64,000 nucleotides of DNA from Pseudomonadota bacterium (GTDB taxonomy: Bacteria > Pseudomonadota > Alphaproteobacteria > Sphingomonadales > Sphingomonadaceae), in contig JAKPHK010000015.1 of assembly GCA_029550345.1 (NCBI GenBank), positions 49,276 through 113,275 on the forward strand. Direction: 5' to 3'. How positions within the stretch are numbered: position 1 is the first letter of the stretch; each line of letters begins with the position of its first letter. A program made the translations under genes and the position numbers. Positions 8,241 through 17,137 of the stretch are shown piece by piece. The notes beneath the pieces were generated by a model. It saw only the letters and a list, made by a program, of their open reading frames with translations, was not told where the DNA came from and did no database searches.

Positions 8241-9463
8241 GCTTTCAGCAGCGCGGGCAAATCGCCCGACATTCCGCGTGCCTCGTCCATGAAGAAGCGT
8301 TTGAGCCAGCCCGAGCGCTGAACCGCACCCATCCCGATCCGCCGGACCAGGCTGGGCAGTTTCCCGGGCACCCCGAACAGGCGGACGATAGCATCGGTGG
8401 TGGCCATCACCGTGGTGCTGTCCAGACTGCGCCAGCGTTCATAGCGGGCGAGAACCTGGGCATCGCCCGGATCAAGCCCGAGCCGCATCCCTTCGGCCAG
8501 CACCTCTACCAGTACGCCGACATCGCGCAGTCCCAGGTTGAGGCCCTGCCCGGCAATCGGGTGCATCCCGTGCGCGGCATCGCCGACCAGTGCCAGCCGT
8601 TGATCGACAATCCGGGCGGCGTGATGGAAGTTGAGCGGATAGCTCATCCGCGGCGCGGCGAGTTCAATCCGCCCGAAGACCCCGTCGAGCCGCGCCGCCA
8701 TTTCACCGATGAACACCGCATCGCTGAGTGCTGAAATCCCGGCAGCGTCCTTTTCATCAAAAGTCCAGACCACCGCGCTGCGGTGCCGCCCGTCGGGCAG
8801 ATCGAGCAGCGGCAGCAGTGCCAGCGGCCCGGCCGGATAGAAAATTTCCCAGGCGACGCCGCCATGCGGTTTTTCGTGGGTGATCGCGGTCACGAAGGCG
8901 CGGTGGCTGTAATCCCATTTCGCCGATTTCAGGCCGGCCTCGATCCGGGTCGGGCTTTGCCGCCCTTCCGCGCCGATCAGGACACTACCGCTGACGGTCC
9001 GCCCGTCACTGAGCGTGACGGAGACCCCGTGTTCACCGCGCTGCCGCTCCACCGGTTCAACCCCGCTCGACCAGGCGATCGCCGGTTCCTCGCGCGCAGC
9101 CTCGAACAAGGCCAGGCGAATGTCGCGGTTGGCATACATCCGGCCGAGCGTACCGTCGCCCGGTTTGGGCTTGAAGTCGATCCGCCCAGGCTTCATCCCG
9201 TCGGTTACCGCGATCGCCTCGATTCTGCAGCCAAATGGGGCCAGCCGGTCCTCCAGCCCGATGTTGCACAGCAGGTTCCAGCTGGCGGTGGAGATCGCGG
9301 AGGCACGCCCGTCCACACCCTCAGCGGTCAGCTCTTCAGGCCGGGCCTTGTCGATCACGTGGCTGGTTATACCCTGCCGCGCTGCGGCCAGGGCCAGCGT
9401 CATCCCGACCAGCCCTCCGCCCAGGATGACCAGATCGCGCCTGTCGGTTGCGGTATCGCTCAT
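8237..9463 (-). CDS. UbiH/UbiF/VisC/COQ6-family FAD-dependent hydroxylase
   Basis: The protein of about 408 residues is a flavoprotein monooxygenase of the ubiquinone-ring hydroxylase family, which adds hydroxyl groups to polyprenyl-benzoquinone precursors at the inner membrane. It shows the FAD-binding GGGLVGMTLALAAARQG near residue 13, the DGRASAI segment near 50, and LVGDAAHGMHPIAGQGLNLG near 290, the second FAD motif and family signature. ATG at 9463 is chosen because GAGG lies five bases before it; an adjacent ATG at 9466 is possible. The TAG stop lies in the right end of the MITE-like element. Which ring position it hydroxylates cannot be told. Confidence 0.88.
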   Translation of the reverse strand: MSDTATDRRDLVILGGGLVGMTLALAAARQGITSHVIDKARPEELTAEGVDGRASAISTASWNLLCNIGLEDRLAPFGCRIEAIAVTDGMKPGRIDFKPKPGDGTLGRMYANRDIRLALFEAAREEPAIAWSSGVEPVERQRGEHGVSVTLSDGRTVSGSVLIGAEGRQSPTRIEAGLKSAKWDYSHRAFVTAITHEKPHGGVAWEIFYPAGPLALLPLLDLPDGRHRSAVVWTFDEKDAAGISALSDAVFIGEMAARLDGVFGRIELAAPRMSYPLNFHHAARIVDQRLALVGDAAHGMHPIAGQGLNLGLRDVGVLVEVLAEGMRLGLDPGDAQVLARYERWRSLDSTTVMATTDAIVRLFGVPGKLPSLVRRIGMGAVQRSGWLKRFFMDEARGMSGDLPALLKA

Positions 9464-9470
9464 CATGGCC

Positions 9471-11147
9471 TCACTTGTCGCAGGTATTGCCCGCGCCGCC
9501 ATCCAGATCGAGGCAGCGCCCGTCAAAACTGCCTTCCGGCACCTTGAGGCCCAGAATCGCCGCCAGGGTCGGCGCGATATCGACCGTTTCAACCGGCTGC
9601 GGCTGCTCGAACCCGTTCATGCCCTTGCGCCAGAACAGGATCGGCACACGCCGGTCATAGTCATAGGCGCTGCCATGGGTGGCGACATAGGCGCCCGGAA
9701 TCGGGTTGGGGATCGGGGTCACGGTCCGTTCAAGCAGCAGGATCACATCACCCGAGCGGCCCTTCTGATAGGAAGCACGGGCACGGTCCTTGAAGCTCCA
9801 GTCCTGCGGATTGCCGGTCGGCAGCGGGGTCTTTTCCAGTTCTTCGCCAGTATAGACCGCAGCAACCTGCGGGTGTGCTTTCAGGATCGAGACGAGCGCC
9901 GCCGTCGCCCGCGCCCGCTGCGCCGGATCGAGCGCGCGATTGATATAAAGATCGCCCATCGGACCATCGCCGATCACCAGTTGACCATCCAGCAGCACGA
10001 TCCCGGTCTTGATGCCGACCGCCTTGGAAAGCGCCTCTGGCGTCAGTGCAGGATCAACCCGCTCGGCGCGCGGAAAGGCCTGTTCGTCCATCCGCTCCGG
10101 CATATCGAGCCCGCCGTGATCGGCGCTCAGCACTACCATGTAATCGATCCCGAGCGAATCGAGATGCGCGAACAGTTTGCCCAGACTTTGGTCGAGCTGG
10201 TTCTGCAGGATGCACATCTCCGCCCCGGCGACCCCGGTGGCATGGCCGACATAGTCGGTCGCCGAAAGCGAGACCGAGAGAACATCGGGCGCAGGGCCGC
10301 GGCCCAGTCCCATTTCATCGATCAGCCCGATCGCCAGATCGACCGTTGCGGCATCCATCCGCGGCGAAACGCGGAACTGCGGCTCCTTTCCGGCCTCGAT
10401 CGGGAACCGGCCGGTGCCGAGCGTGGTCTTGCCGACCGCAACCGGGTGATCGTTAGCCGCGCACCAGGCGGGGATCGGCAGGGCCGGTGCACCGGACTTG
10501 ATCGTGGCGGCGGCGGCGGCGTTGACCTTATCAACCGCAGGCGTGGTCGTGCGCCCGTTCAGCGTAACGAAGGCCCCGCCCTTCCACCACCAGGCGGCGT
10601 CGATATTGTGCCCGCCCATCATCATCACGGCGCGGTCCTTGGCCGAAACGGCGACGTTGCGGGTGGCCGGGTTGGCGCTCTTCATCCATTCGCCAAGGGT
10701 CGGCACCTTGAGGTGGTAGGGCGAAACCACCGGATTCTTGGCAGAACTGGCAGGATCGCGATCATCCTCTGCGCAATAGATCGGCTTCACCCCGCGCGGA
10801 CCGCCCGGTTCGTACCAGTTGTTGGCGATGATGCCGTTGCGCGCCGGGCGCGCCCCGGTCAGCAGGGTGGAGTGCCCCGGGCAGGTTTCCGTTGCGGCGT
10901 GTGACTGGAACCCTGACGGGAAGACCACGCCATTGATCAGCCGCACGAAACCGCCGCTGTAGTGCTGACGGTACTGGGCAAAGGTATCGGCGCTGAACTG
11001 ATCGATCGAAACCGCGACGATCAGACGCGGCGGCCCCTGCGGCGCGGGCGTTTCGGCCACACTTGCCGGTGCCTTGGCCGGAGTACCGGCACAGGCAGCA
11101 AGCGACAGGGACAGGGCAAGAACGATCGGGGTAACGAGGCGGCGCAT
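9471..11147 (-). CDS. PafA/SPAP-type alkaline phosphatase, lipoprotein
   Basis: The 558-residue protein belongs to the alkaline phosphatase superfamily branch with a threonine nucleophile (PafA; Sphingomonas SPAP). Visible features are a signal peptide with lipobox LAAC (Cys19), Asp49 in VSIDQ, the nucleophile Thr88 in TETCPGHST, Asn109/110, and Lys170-Asp-Arg172, the pair that contacts phosphate in monoesterase members. Zinc ligands are seen in TDYVGHATG, SADHGG and THGSAYDYD. Spacing differs from SPAP (Thr89, Lys171, Arg173) by one residue throughout, so phosphomonoesterase activity is likely. Surface or periplasmic location is inferred. The hydroxylase gene follows after 7 bp. Confidence 0.9.
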   Translation of the reverse strand: MRRLVTPIVLALSLSLAACAGTPAKAPASVAETPAPQGPPRLIVAVSIDQFSADTFAQYRQHYSGGFVRLINGVVFPSGFQSHAATETCPGHSTLLTGARPARNGIIANNWYEPGGPRGVKPIYCAEDDRDPASSAKNPVVSPYHLKVPTLGEWMKSANPATRNVAVSAKDRAVMMMGGHNIDAAWWWKGGAFVTLNGRTTTPAVDKVNAAAAATIKSGAPALPIPAWCAANDHPVAVGKTTLGTGRFPIEAGKEPQFRVSPRMDAATVDLAIGLIDEMGLGRGPAPDVLSVSLSATDYVGHATGVAGAEMCILQNQLDQSLGKLFAHLDSLGIDYMVVLSADHGGLDMPERMDEQAFPRAERVDPALTPEALSKAVGIKTGIVLLDGQLVIGDGPMGDLYINRALDPAQRARATAALVSILKAHPQVAAVYTGEELEKTPLPTGNPQDWSFKDRARASYQKGRSGDVILLLERTVTPIPNPIPGAYVATHGSAYDYDRRVPILFWRKGMNGFEQPQPVETVDIAPTLAAILGLKVPEGSFDGRCLDLDGGAGNTCDK

Positions 11148-11239
11148 CGGGCTTCCTTGAAATATGTTCGAGTTGGCGGCACAGCCCTGTTGCGCCCACC
11201 GCGCGCCAAGCGCAAGGGGAGCCGCAAGGAGAATCCCGC

Positions 11240-13267
11240 GTGCCGCGCATCTATCGCCGCCTTGTTTCGCTGATGTTGCAGCTGTGCGCTGTGCTGCTGA
11301 CCACTCCGGCGCTTGCCGCGCCGACCCATATCACGCCCGAGCTGCTGGTCGAAGGCCCGGCTGCGCCCGGCGGCACGGTGACGCTGGCCTTTCTGATGAA
11401 GCCTGAGAAAGCCTGGCATGGATACTGGTACAACCCCGGCGACGCTGGCCTCGGCCTCTCGCCCGAATGGGGCCTCCTTGCTGGCACAAAGGTGGGTGAA
11501 CTGGCCTATCCGGTGCCGCAGACGTTGCTCGTCTCGGGCCTGATGAATCATGTTTACGAGCATGACTATGCCGTGCTCGTCCCGCTGACCCTGCCCGCCA
11601 ATGCCGCGCCCGGCGCACGCCTGCCGATCCGCGTCCATCTCAAATGGCTGGCCTGCACCGACGAAGTCTGCGTTCCCGAAGAGGCCGATCTGGCCGCCGA
11701 AGTCACCGTCGGACAGCCCCGATCGCCCGATGCGCGTTTTGACGCCTGGCGTACCGCCCTTCCCGCTCCGCTCGGCGCGAACGGGCAATTTGCGATCGAA
11801 GGCGGCAAGGTCCGAATCGCGATTCCCTTGCCGCGCGGCGTAGCGCTCACCCGGCCGCACCTGTTTCTGGGCGAACACCGGGTGGTCGATTATGCCGCGT
11901 CGCAGGTCTTCTACCGTGACGGTGATCGGCTGGTCGTGGAGCTGCCGCGCGCAGAGTTTGAGCCAATCACCCCGGATCGCCTCACCGCCGTGCTGCGGTT
12001 TGACGAGGCCGGAAACGGGGTAAGTCTTGCGGCTCAGCCGGGAGCCGTTCCCGCCGGCGGCACCCCGCTGCAAAGTGGCCCCACCGTTCCTGCATTGTGG
12101 GTGCTGCTGCTTTCGGCGCTGGCCGGGGGGCTGTTGCTCAACGTCATGCCATGCGTCTTTCCGATCCTCAGCCTCAAGGCACTAAGCCTGGCCCGCGCCG
12201 GAGAGAGCGAAGCGCAGGCCCGCAGCGAGGGGCTGGCCTATACCGCCGGGGTGGTGCTGGCCTGCCTGGCGCTGGGCGTGCTGCTGCTGGCGCTGCGCGC
12301 GGCCGGGCAGGAAGTGGGCTGGGCCTTTCAGTTGCAAGAGCCGCTGGTCGTGGCCGGGCTGCTGCTGCTGGCGGTGGCGATCACCGCCAACCTGCTGGGG
12401 GTGTTCGAATTCGCCGTGCCCGGCTTCGCCTCCGCCGGTTCGCCCAAGGGAGCCTTTGCTACCGGGCTGCTCGCCGCCTTTGCCGCTACCCCCTGCACCG
12501 GGCCGTTCATGGCCGCGGCAATGGGTGCTGCGCTGCTGCTGCCTGTGGTCCCGGCACTGCTGCTGTTTGCTGCCCTGGGACTGGGGCTGGCATTGCCGTT
12601 TCTTGCCGTAGCCTGGCTACCCCGGCTGCGCGCGCTGCTGCCGCGCCCCGGTGCATGGATGGTCACATTCCGCAAGGTGATGGCCGTGCCGATGGGGCTG
12701 ACCGCGCTGGCACTGGTCTGGCTGGCGAGCCGTCTGGCCGGCAGCGGCTTTGCCTTTGCCGCCGCACTGATCGCGCTGATCGTGGTGGCGCTGCTGGTCC
12801 TGCTGGGGCGGCGGCAGAACCATGGCCGTGCTGCGGGTGAACGGTGGTGGGTCATGCTGGCTGTGGTCGTGGCCTTTGGTGCTATCGGTCTGCCCGGTAT
12901 GGTGCGCGAAAGTGTGGGTGAAAGCAGCTCGATCCTGCCCAGCCAGCCGTTCAGCGAAGCCGCGCTTGCCAAGGCCCGGACCGAGGGCAAGCCGGTGTTC
13001 GTCTATATGACCGCCGACTGGTGCCTGACCTGCAAGGTCAACGAGGCCACCGCGATTGAGCGTGAAGATACCCGCGCTGCTTTCGAAAAGGCCGGAGTGG
13101 TCGTGCTGCGCGGGGACTGGACCCGGCGCGATGCGGCGATCACCCGCTATCTGACCGCGCGGGGCGCGGCCGGGGTGCCGCTCTACATCTGGTATCCCGC
13201 CGGGGGCGAGGCGCGGCAATTGCCGCAGGTTCTGACCGTGGAAACGCTGACCGGACTGGTCAAATAA
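11240..13267 (+). CDS. DsbD/ScsB-like thiol:disulfide reductase
   Basis: The 675-residue protein has three parts. A secreted N-terminal domain follows a signal peptide ending ALAAP and carries a Cys pair in WLACTDEVCVPEE. A central domain of about eight membrane helices has paired cysteines in NVMPCVFPILSLK and AATPCTGPFM. The C-terminal thioredoxin-like domain has a DWCLTCK active site near residue 590. This layout passes electrons from cytoplasmic thioredoxin to periplasmic partners. The N-terminal domain resembles ScsB proteins rather than classical E. coli DsbD. The GTG start at 11240 has AAGGAG upstream. The 3' end overlaps the convergent thiolase-like gene by 8 bp. Confidence 0.88.
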   Translation: MPRIYRRLVSLMLQLCAVLLTTPALAAPTHITPELLVEGPAAPGGTVTLAFLMKPEKAWHGYWYNPGDAGLGLSPEWGLLAGTKVGELAYPVPQTLLVSGLMNHVYEHDYAVLVPLTLPANAAPGARLPIRVHLKWLACTDEVCVPEEADLAAEVTVGQPRSPDARFDAWRTALPAPLGANGQFAIEGGKVRIAIPLPRGVALTRPHLFLGEHRVVDYAASQVFYRDGDRLVVELPRAEFEPITPDRLTAVLRFDEAGNGVSLAAQPGAVPAGGTPLQSGPTVPALWVLLLSALAGGLLLNVMPCVFPILSLKALSLARAGESEAQARSEGLAYTAGVVLACLALGVLLLALRAAGQEVGWAFQLQEPLVVAGLLLLAVAITANLLGVFEFAVPGFASAGSPKGAFATGLLAAFAATPCTGPFMAAAMGAALLLPVVPALLLFAALGLGLALPFLAVAWLPRLRALLPRPGAWMVTFRKVMAVPMGLTALALVWLASRLAGSGFAFAAALIALIVVALLVLLGRRQNHGRAAGERWWVMLAVVVAFGAIGLPGMVRESVGESSSILPSQPFSEAALAKARTEGKPVFVYMTADWCLTCKVNEATAIEREDTRAAFEKAGVVVLRGDWTRRDAAITRYLTARGAAGVPLYIWYPAGGEARQLPQVLTVETLTGLVK

Positions 13268-14774
13268 ACCAGAAGCCGTTTACGCCGCCCTCACCCTCCT
13301 CGATCCGCACTGCTCTGCCGCCAACCTTGCCGCTACGCAGCTCGGCACAGATTGCCGGGTCGGTGCTGTTGGCCAGCACCCGTGCCTGGCCGACCCGGGC
13401 GACCAGCGTGGCGGTTTCGCCATGTTTGCCGGGCTGGATCGTGAAAGTCTCGGCCACCGCCTCGCCGTCGTAAGCATCGAGCACGGCAAATTCGCCCTTG
13501 ATCTTGGGCAGGCTGCGCCAGCGGTTTTCGTTCCAGCCCGCCGGGGTCGTGGAATAGATCCCCGCTGCATATTTGCTCATGATCCCGCCGTTGGCGCCGA
13601 CCAGCGCATAGCTGCCCGGGGCCGCTCGGCAGCGCTTTACCGCTTCGGCAATCGCGTGACTGGAATAGTTGTTCCCGGCCCCGCCGAAGAACGGCAGCCC
13701 CCCGGTCAGCGTCCAGCCGCGCGGATCGTCGCGGTCAAGCCCGAAGGCGTCGAGCAGGTTGAAAACGGGGATCGCAAAGCACGAATAGAGATCGATCGCG
13801 GCCATGTCTTCCCAGCGCAAACCGGAAACTTCAAGCGCAGTTGAGATTGTAGCAACCGCAGCCGGGCTCTGCTCAAGATTGGCGCGCGTAAGCATTGACG
13901 GTTCGGGGCAATCGGCCACACCGTGAATGTGAACCCAGCGATCCTCCGGCACACCCAGCCGCCGCGCCTCGGCCACGCTGGCCAGCACGATCGCGGCGCC
14001 CTGGTTGACCTGATCGCGCGCCACCACCAGCCGCCCGTAAGGCTCAGCCACCAGCCGGTTGCGCTCGGTCAGCGCGGCGAGTTCATCGGCGCTACGCATG
14101 GTCGGGGCGGCGCTGTGCGGATTGGCGGCTGCAATTTCGGTAAAGGGAGCGAACAGGCGTCCTATTTCCGCCCGGTAATCCTTCAGCGACAGCCCCAGCC
14201 GCTCCCGCCTGACATTCTCGGCCAGGGCATAGCCGCCGATCGGCGCGCCGACCCCGTGGCGGATCGCAGTCATATCGACCACGCCCTCATACCCAGGGCT
14301 GCGATCCTCCTGGCTGCCGCGCCGCCGTTCGGCCCAGTTGCGCTTTTCACCCCGGGCGAGCAGCGCCCGCATGGTCGAGATCGCCTCTGCCCCGACAATC
14401 GCCGCCAGGTTCGATCGGCCCGCAGCAATCTCTGCCGCCAGCTCCCCCACCAGCCGCTGCGGCCGGTCTCCGCCGACCACTTCATGAATCGCGCGGGCCG
14501 GATTGGCCCCGACCCGCCGGGCAATCGCGCGCGGGACATTGTTGGCGCAGCCGAACGGCGCGGAATAGCGCGTCGCGGACTGTTCAAACTGACGGATCGC
14601 CGCCAAGGTATCGAGCGCCCGTGGCAGACTGCGCCTGGCCCCGGCATCGGCAAAGGCCGCCTTCAGCGCCTCACCCGCCAGATCCATGTGGCTGAGTTCG
14701 CGGTAGCCGGGTTCACCAACCCGTTCGGAAACCTGCCCAACCCCGATGATGACTGGTGTGCTGTCCGCGATCAC
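13260..14774 (-). CDS. Thiolase-like protein (acetyl-CoA acetyltransferase annotation type)
   Basis: The 504-residue protein has a thiolase fold: PVIIGVGQVSER at the N-terminus, the AIVGAEA segment near 130, and GGLPFFGGAGNNYSSHAIAE near 365 where canonical thiolases carry their second-half glycine-rich loops. It is about 100 residues longer than biosynthetic thiolases, with an extra C-terminal domain. Where the nucleophilic Cys of CASG is expected, the sequence reads HEVVGGDRPQ and has no Cys. This resembles mycobacterial thiolase-like TLP1 proteins more than true acetyltransferases. Its start overlaps the upstream SDR stop (ATGA), suggesting a joint role in acyl-CoA metabolism. Reaction unknown. 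Confidence 0.8.
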   Translation of the reverse strand: MIADSTPVIIGVGQVSERVGEPGYRELSHMDLAGEALKAAFADAGARRSLPRALDTLAAIRQFEQSATRYSAPFGCANNVPRAIARRVGANPARAIHEVVGGDRPQRLVGELAAEIAAGRSNLAAIVGAEAISTMRALLARGEKRNWAERRRGSQEDRSPGYEGVVDMTAIRHGVGAPIGGYALAENVRRERLGLSLKDYRAEIGRLFAPFTEIAAANPHSAAPTMRSADELAALTERNRLVAEPYGRLVVARDQVNQGAAIVLASVAEARRLGVPEDRWVHIHGVADCPEPSMLTRANLEQSPAAVATISTALEVSGLRWEDMAAIDLYSCFAIPVFNLLDAFGLDRDDPRGWTLTGGLPFFGGAGNNYSSHAIAEAVKRCRAAPGSYALVGANGGIMSKYAAGIYSTTPAGWNENRWRSLPKIKGEFAVLDAYDGEAVAETFTIQPGKHGETATLVARVGQARVLANSTDPAICAELRSGKVGGRAVRIEEGEGGVNGFWFI

Positions 14775-15526
14775 AAGGCCTGGCCATCATCAACCGTGAA
14801 AGTCGCCCCGGTGACATGGCGTGAAGCATCGCTGCACAGGAATACCAGCGGCACCTCAAGCGCTTCGATCGGGCACATCCGGCGGCGATGGAACCCGGCG
14901 ATCTGGCGCGCACCGCCTTCGGTCTGGAACCAGTCTCCGGCGATCTCGGTCTGGATATAGCCGGGCTGGATAGTGTTGACGTTGATCCCCTGGCGGACCC
15001 ACTCACGGGCAAACTGCCTACCCAGATGCGCCACACCGGCCTTGCTGGCGGCATAGGCGGTTTCGCCCTGCCCGGTCAGCTCTGCCGTGATCGATCCGAT
15101 CAGCACGATCCGCCCGCGCTCGCTTTCGCGAAAACCGGCCGCAATCATCCGCCGGGCCCCTTCACGCGCGGTCAGATAGACCCCGGTGAAATTGGTGCCG
15201 ACAACGGCGGCGACATCGGCCGCGGAAATCTCCGTCGAACGACCGCCGATCGCGATCCCGGCGTTGGCGATAACGGTATCAACCGTGCCGAAACGTTCCT
15301 CCGCCGCGTCATAAGCCGCGATAAGCGAAGGCTCGTCGGTTACGTCCAGCGAAACGGCAAGTACCGCATCGCCGAGTTCCTCGGCCAGGGCCGCCAGCTT
15401 TTCCGCGCGGCGGGCGCCGATCACCACCCTGGCCCCTTCGCGGACCAGAAGCCGGGCGAAATGCGCACCAAATCCCGAAGACGCACCAGTGATAAGCGCA
15501 ACCCGCCCCGAAAGTGAAAAGTTCAT
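14771..15526 (-). CDS. Short-chain dehydrogenase/reductase (SDR)
   Basis: The 251-residue product is a classical SDR that would oxidise or reduce a hydroxyl/keto group with NAD(P)(H). It shows the cofactor motif TGASSGFG near residues 13-20, DVTDEPSL, ANAG near 86, the catalytic Ser in LIGSITAEL, and the YAASK catalytic Tyr/Lys. The start at 15526 (MNFSLSG) is chosen because GGGAG lies just before it; the frame continues eight codons upstream without a better start. It is the first gene of an SDR/thiolase-like pair and may act on a beta-hydroxyacyl substrate. An FNR-like box lies about 100 bp upstream. Confidence 0.88.
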   Translation of the reverse strand: MNFSLSGRVALITGASSGFGAHFARLLVREGARVVIGARRAEKLAALAEELGDAVLAVSLDVTDEPSLIAAYDAAEERFGTVDTVIANAGIAIGGRSTEISAADVAAVVGTNFTGVYLTAREGARRMIAAGFRESERGRIVLIGSITAELTGQGETAYAASKAGVAHLGRQFAREWVRQGINVNTIQPGYIQTEIAGDWFQTEGGARQIAGFHRRRMCPIEALEVPLVFLCSDASRHVTGATFTVDDGQAL

Positions 15527-15625
15527 CCCCAACTCCCTTGAGCAACACATTCGATCAATCGGCCGGATCAGGCACGAATCCTCAGCCTGGCATCACGGTC
15601 AGCCAGATCAGCTAATTGCGTTTAT

Positions 15626-15639
15626 TTGATCCCCGTCAA
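15626..15639. promoter_or_regulatory. FNR-like box (TTGAT-N4-GTCAA)
   Basis: The sequence TTGATCCCCGTCAA matches the FNR consensus TTGAT-N4-ATCAA at 9 of 10 fixed positions. It could act leftward on the SDR/thiolase-like pair (SDR start about 100 bp away) or rightward on a possible small RNA that ends at the terminator at 15727-15763. Centred at -41.5 for a rightward transcript, it would put +1 near 15674. Neither direction has a strong -10. An FnrL-type regulator is encoded in this window. Confidence 0.6.
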
Positions 15640-15673
15640 GGCAATCCGGCCAGTCGGTGAAGATGGTGCGGGC

Positions 15674-15764
15674 AAGACGAGAGCGGCACGGTTCGCTGTC
15701 GGCCACATCACAAGTTCTCCCCACCTGGAGCGGCGTCCATCCGGATAGCCGCTCTCCTTTTTTG
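15674..15764 (+). ncRNA. Candidate FNR-controlled small RNA
   Basis: No gene lies between the SDR start (15526) and the hemN stop (15779), yet the plus strand carries an FNR-like box, about 35 bp of spacing, then a segment that ends in a hairpin followed by six T residues. The segment contains TTCTCCCCACC near 15715-15725, a single-stranded C-rich stretch of the kind that pairs with ribosome-binding sites. The T-run follows the hairpin only on the plus strand, so the terminator is not explained by hemN. The transcript start is inferred from FNR-box geometry. No known sRNA family was recognised. Confidence 0.35.
15727..15763 (+). terminator. Intrinsic terminator, plus strand
   Basis: GGAGCGGC at 15727-15734 pairs with GCCGCTC at 15748-15754, and a T6 run follows at 15758-15763. 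On the minus strand the hairpin is preceded by A residues instead of followed by T, so it would not terminate hemN efficiently. Confidence 0.7.
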
Positions 15765-15778
15765 AGGTTGTCGTTTAG

Positions 15779-17092
15779 TCAGACCGCAGAGCTGAAGCGG
15801 CGGACCGAATCCTGCCGATAGGGATCGAACAGCGCCGCGATCGTCCGCGCATAGGGCAAGCCGCCGGGCTGGATCGTCAGGACCGCGCCCTCAAGACTGG
15901 CCAGTCCGCGCTTGGCGAACGGTTCGAGCTTCGATGCCGCTTCACTGGCCAGATCGGGATCAAGGCTGGCCTTGCCATAGCACAACAGCGCCTCGATCAC
16001 CGCGCCCCGGCGGCGATCCTCGGCAGTGCGGCGCACGCCGTGGGTTGCCGGAAGCCGGTCCTGCGAAAGCCCCATGCGATAGCGCCCGGCATTCTTCTCA
16101 TTCTGTACCAGCAGGTCAGGGAAGCAGCCGATCGCAGAAGCGCCCAGCCCGATCAGGGTTTTCGAAGGATCGTCCGTAAACCCTTGGAAGTTGCGGTGCA
16201 GCCGCCCTTCTTCAAGCGCGCGAGCCATCGGATCGCCTGGCTTAGCGAAGTGATCGAAGCCGATCGGCACATAACCGGCAGCGGTCAGCAGGGTGAAGCC
16301 GAATTCGGCCATCGCAAACCGCTCGGTCTGGCCGGGCAGCGCGGTGGCATCGATCCGGCGCTGACGCGGCAACATATGCGGGACGTGGGCGTATCCGAAC
16401 AGCGCAATCCGGTCCGCCCCCAGCTCAACCGCGCGTTCCAGCGTGGCTTCAAGCATGGCGAGCGTTTGCCCGGGCAGACCGTACATCAGATCGAAATTGA
16501 GCGAGGAAACGCCATTCTCCCGCAGCAGATCGACCGCCTTGACGATATCGGCATCGGGCTGAACCCGGCCGATCGCGGCCTGAAGCGCTGGATCGAAGGT
16601 CTGCACGCCAAGGCTGGCATAGCTCACACCGACCCAGCCCAGCACCTGACCCCATTCGGAACTGAGCGTGCGCGGATCGAGCTCGATCGACCATTCCGGT
16701 TCATCGAGCGGCATATGCACCGTCAGGGCATCGACCAGGCGTACGAAGTCGGTCGGTGAAATCGCGTTGGGACTGCCGCCGCCAAAGGCGATCCGGCGAA
16801 CCGAGCTTTCCCGGCCCATACGCACCCCGTTCAGCGAAATTTCGCGGTGCAGCGAATCGAGATAGTTGGACAGCCGCTGGGTCTTGTTGGCCGCCCCGGT
16901 GTTGCAGCCGCAATACCAGCAGATCTTCTCGCAAAACGGGATGTGGAGGTACAGTGAAACCGGATCGCAGGCGCTTTCCAGCCGGGCGATCACATCTTCG
17001 CCGCTTACCCCTGGGCGAAATTCGGCGGCGGTCGGAAAGCTGGTGTAGCGCGGCACCGGCGTTTCAAGCAGTTCAGGGCAATAGCTCCACAT
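15779..17092 (-). CDS. hemN: Oxygen-independent coproporphyrinogen III oxidase
   Basis: HemN is a radical-SAM enzyme that converts coproporphyrinogen III to protoporphyrinogen IX without oxygen. The 437-residue protein has the CxxxCxxC cluster motif at Cys54, Cys58 and Cys61 (HIPFCEKICWYCGC), with the extra Cys63 typical of HemN, then FGGGSPN near 109 and ELDPRTL near 140. Length is normal. It lies 45 bp after the small Cys/His-tailed gene at the end of the cco operon, so haem can be made under the same low-oxygen conditions that induce the cbb3 oxidase. Confidence 0.95.
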   Translation of the reverse strand: MWSYCPELLETPVPRYTSFPTAAEFRPGVSGEDVIARLESACDPVSLYLHIPFCEKICWYCGCNTGAANKTQRLSNYLDSLHREISLNGVRMGRESSVRRIAFGGGSPNAISPTDFVRLVDALTVHMPLDEPEWSIELDPRTLSSEWGQVLGWVGVSYASLGVQTFDPALQAAIGRVQPDADIVKAVDLLRENGVSSLNFDLMYGLPGQTLAMLEATLERAVELGADRIALFGYAHVPHMLPRQRRIDATALPGQTERFAMAEFGFTLLTAAGYVPIGFDHFAKPGDPMARALEEGRLHRNFQGFTDDPSKTLIGLGASAIGCFPDLLVQNEKNAGRYRMGLSQDRLPATHGVRRTAEDRRRGAVIEALLCYGKASLDPDLASEAASKLEPFAKRGLASLEGAVLTIQPGGLPYARTIAALFDPYRQDSVRRFSSAV

Positions 17093-17137
17093 GGCAGTCT
17101 GGATGCCCTGTTCGGCCAGGTCTTACATTGCGCAGGC

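Noticed and set aside
9015..10904. A 629-codon open frame on the plus strand, opposite the phosphatase and hydroxylase genes
   Set aside because: No domain, Arg/Gln/His-rich; both opposite-strand genes have clear catalytic motifs.
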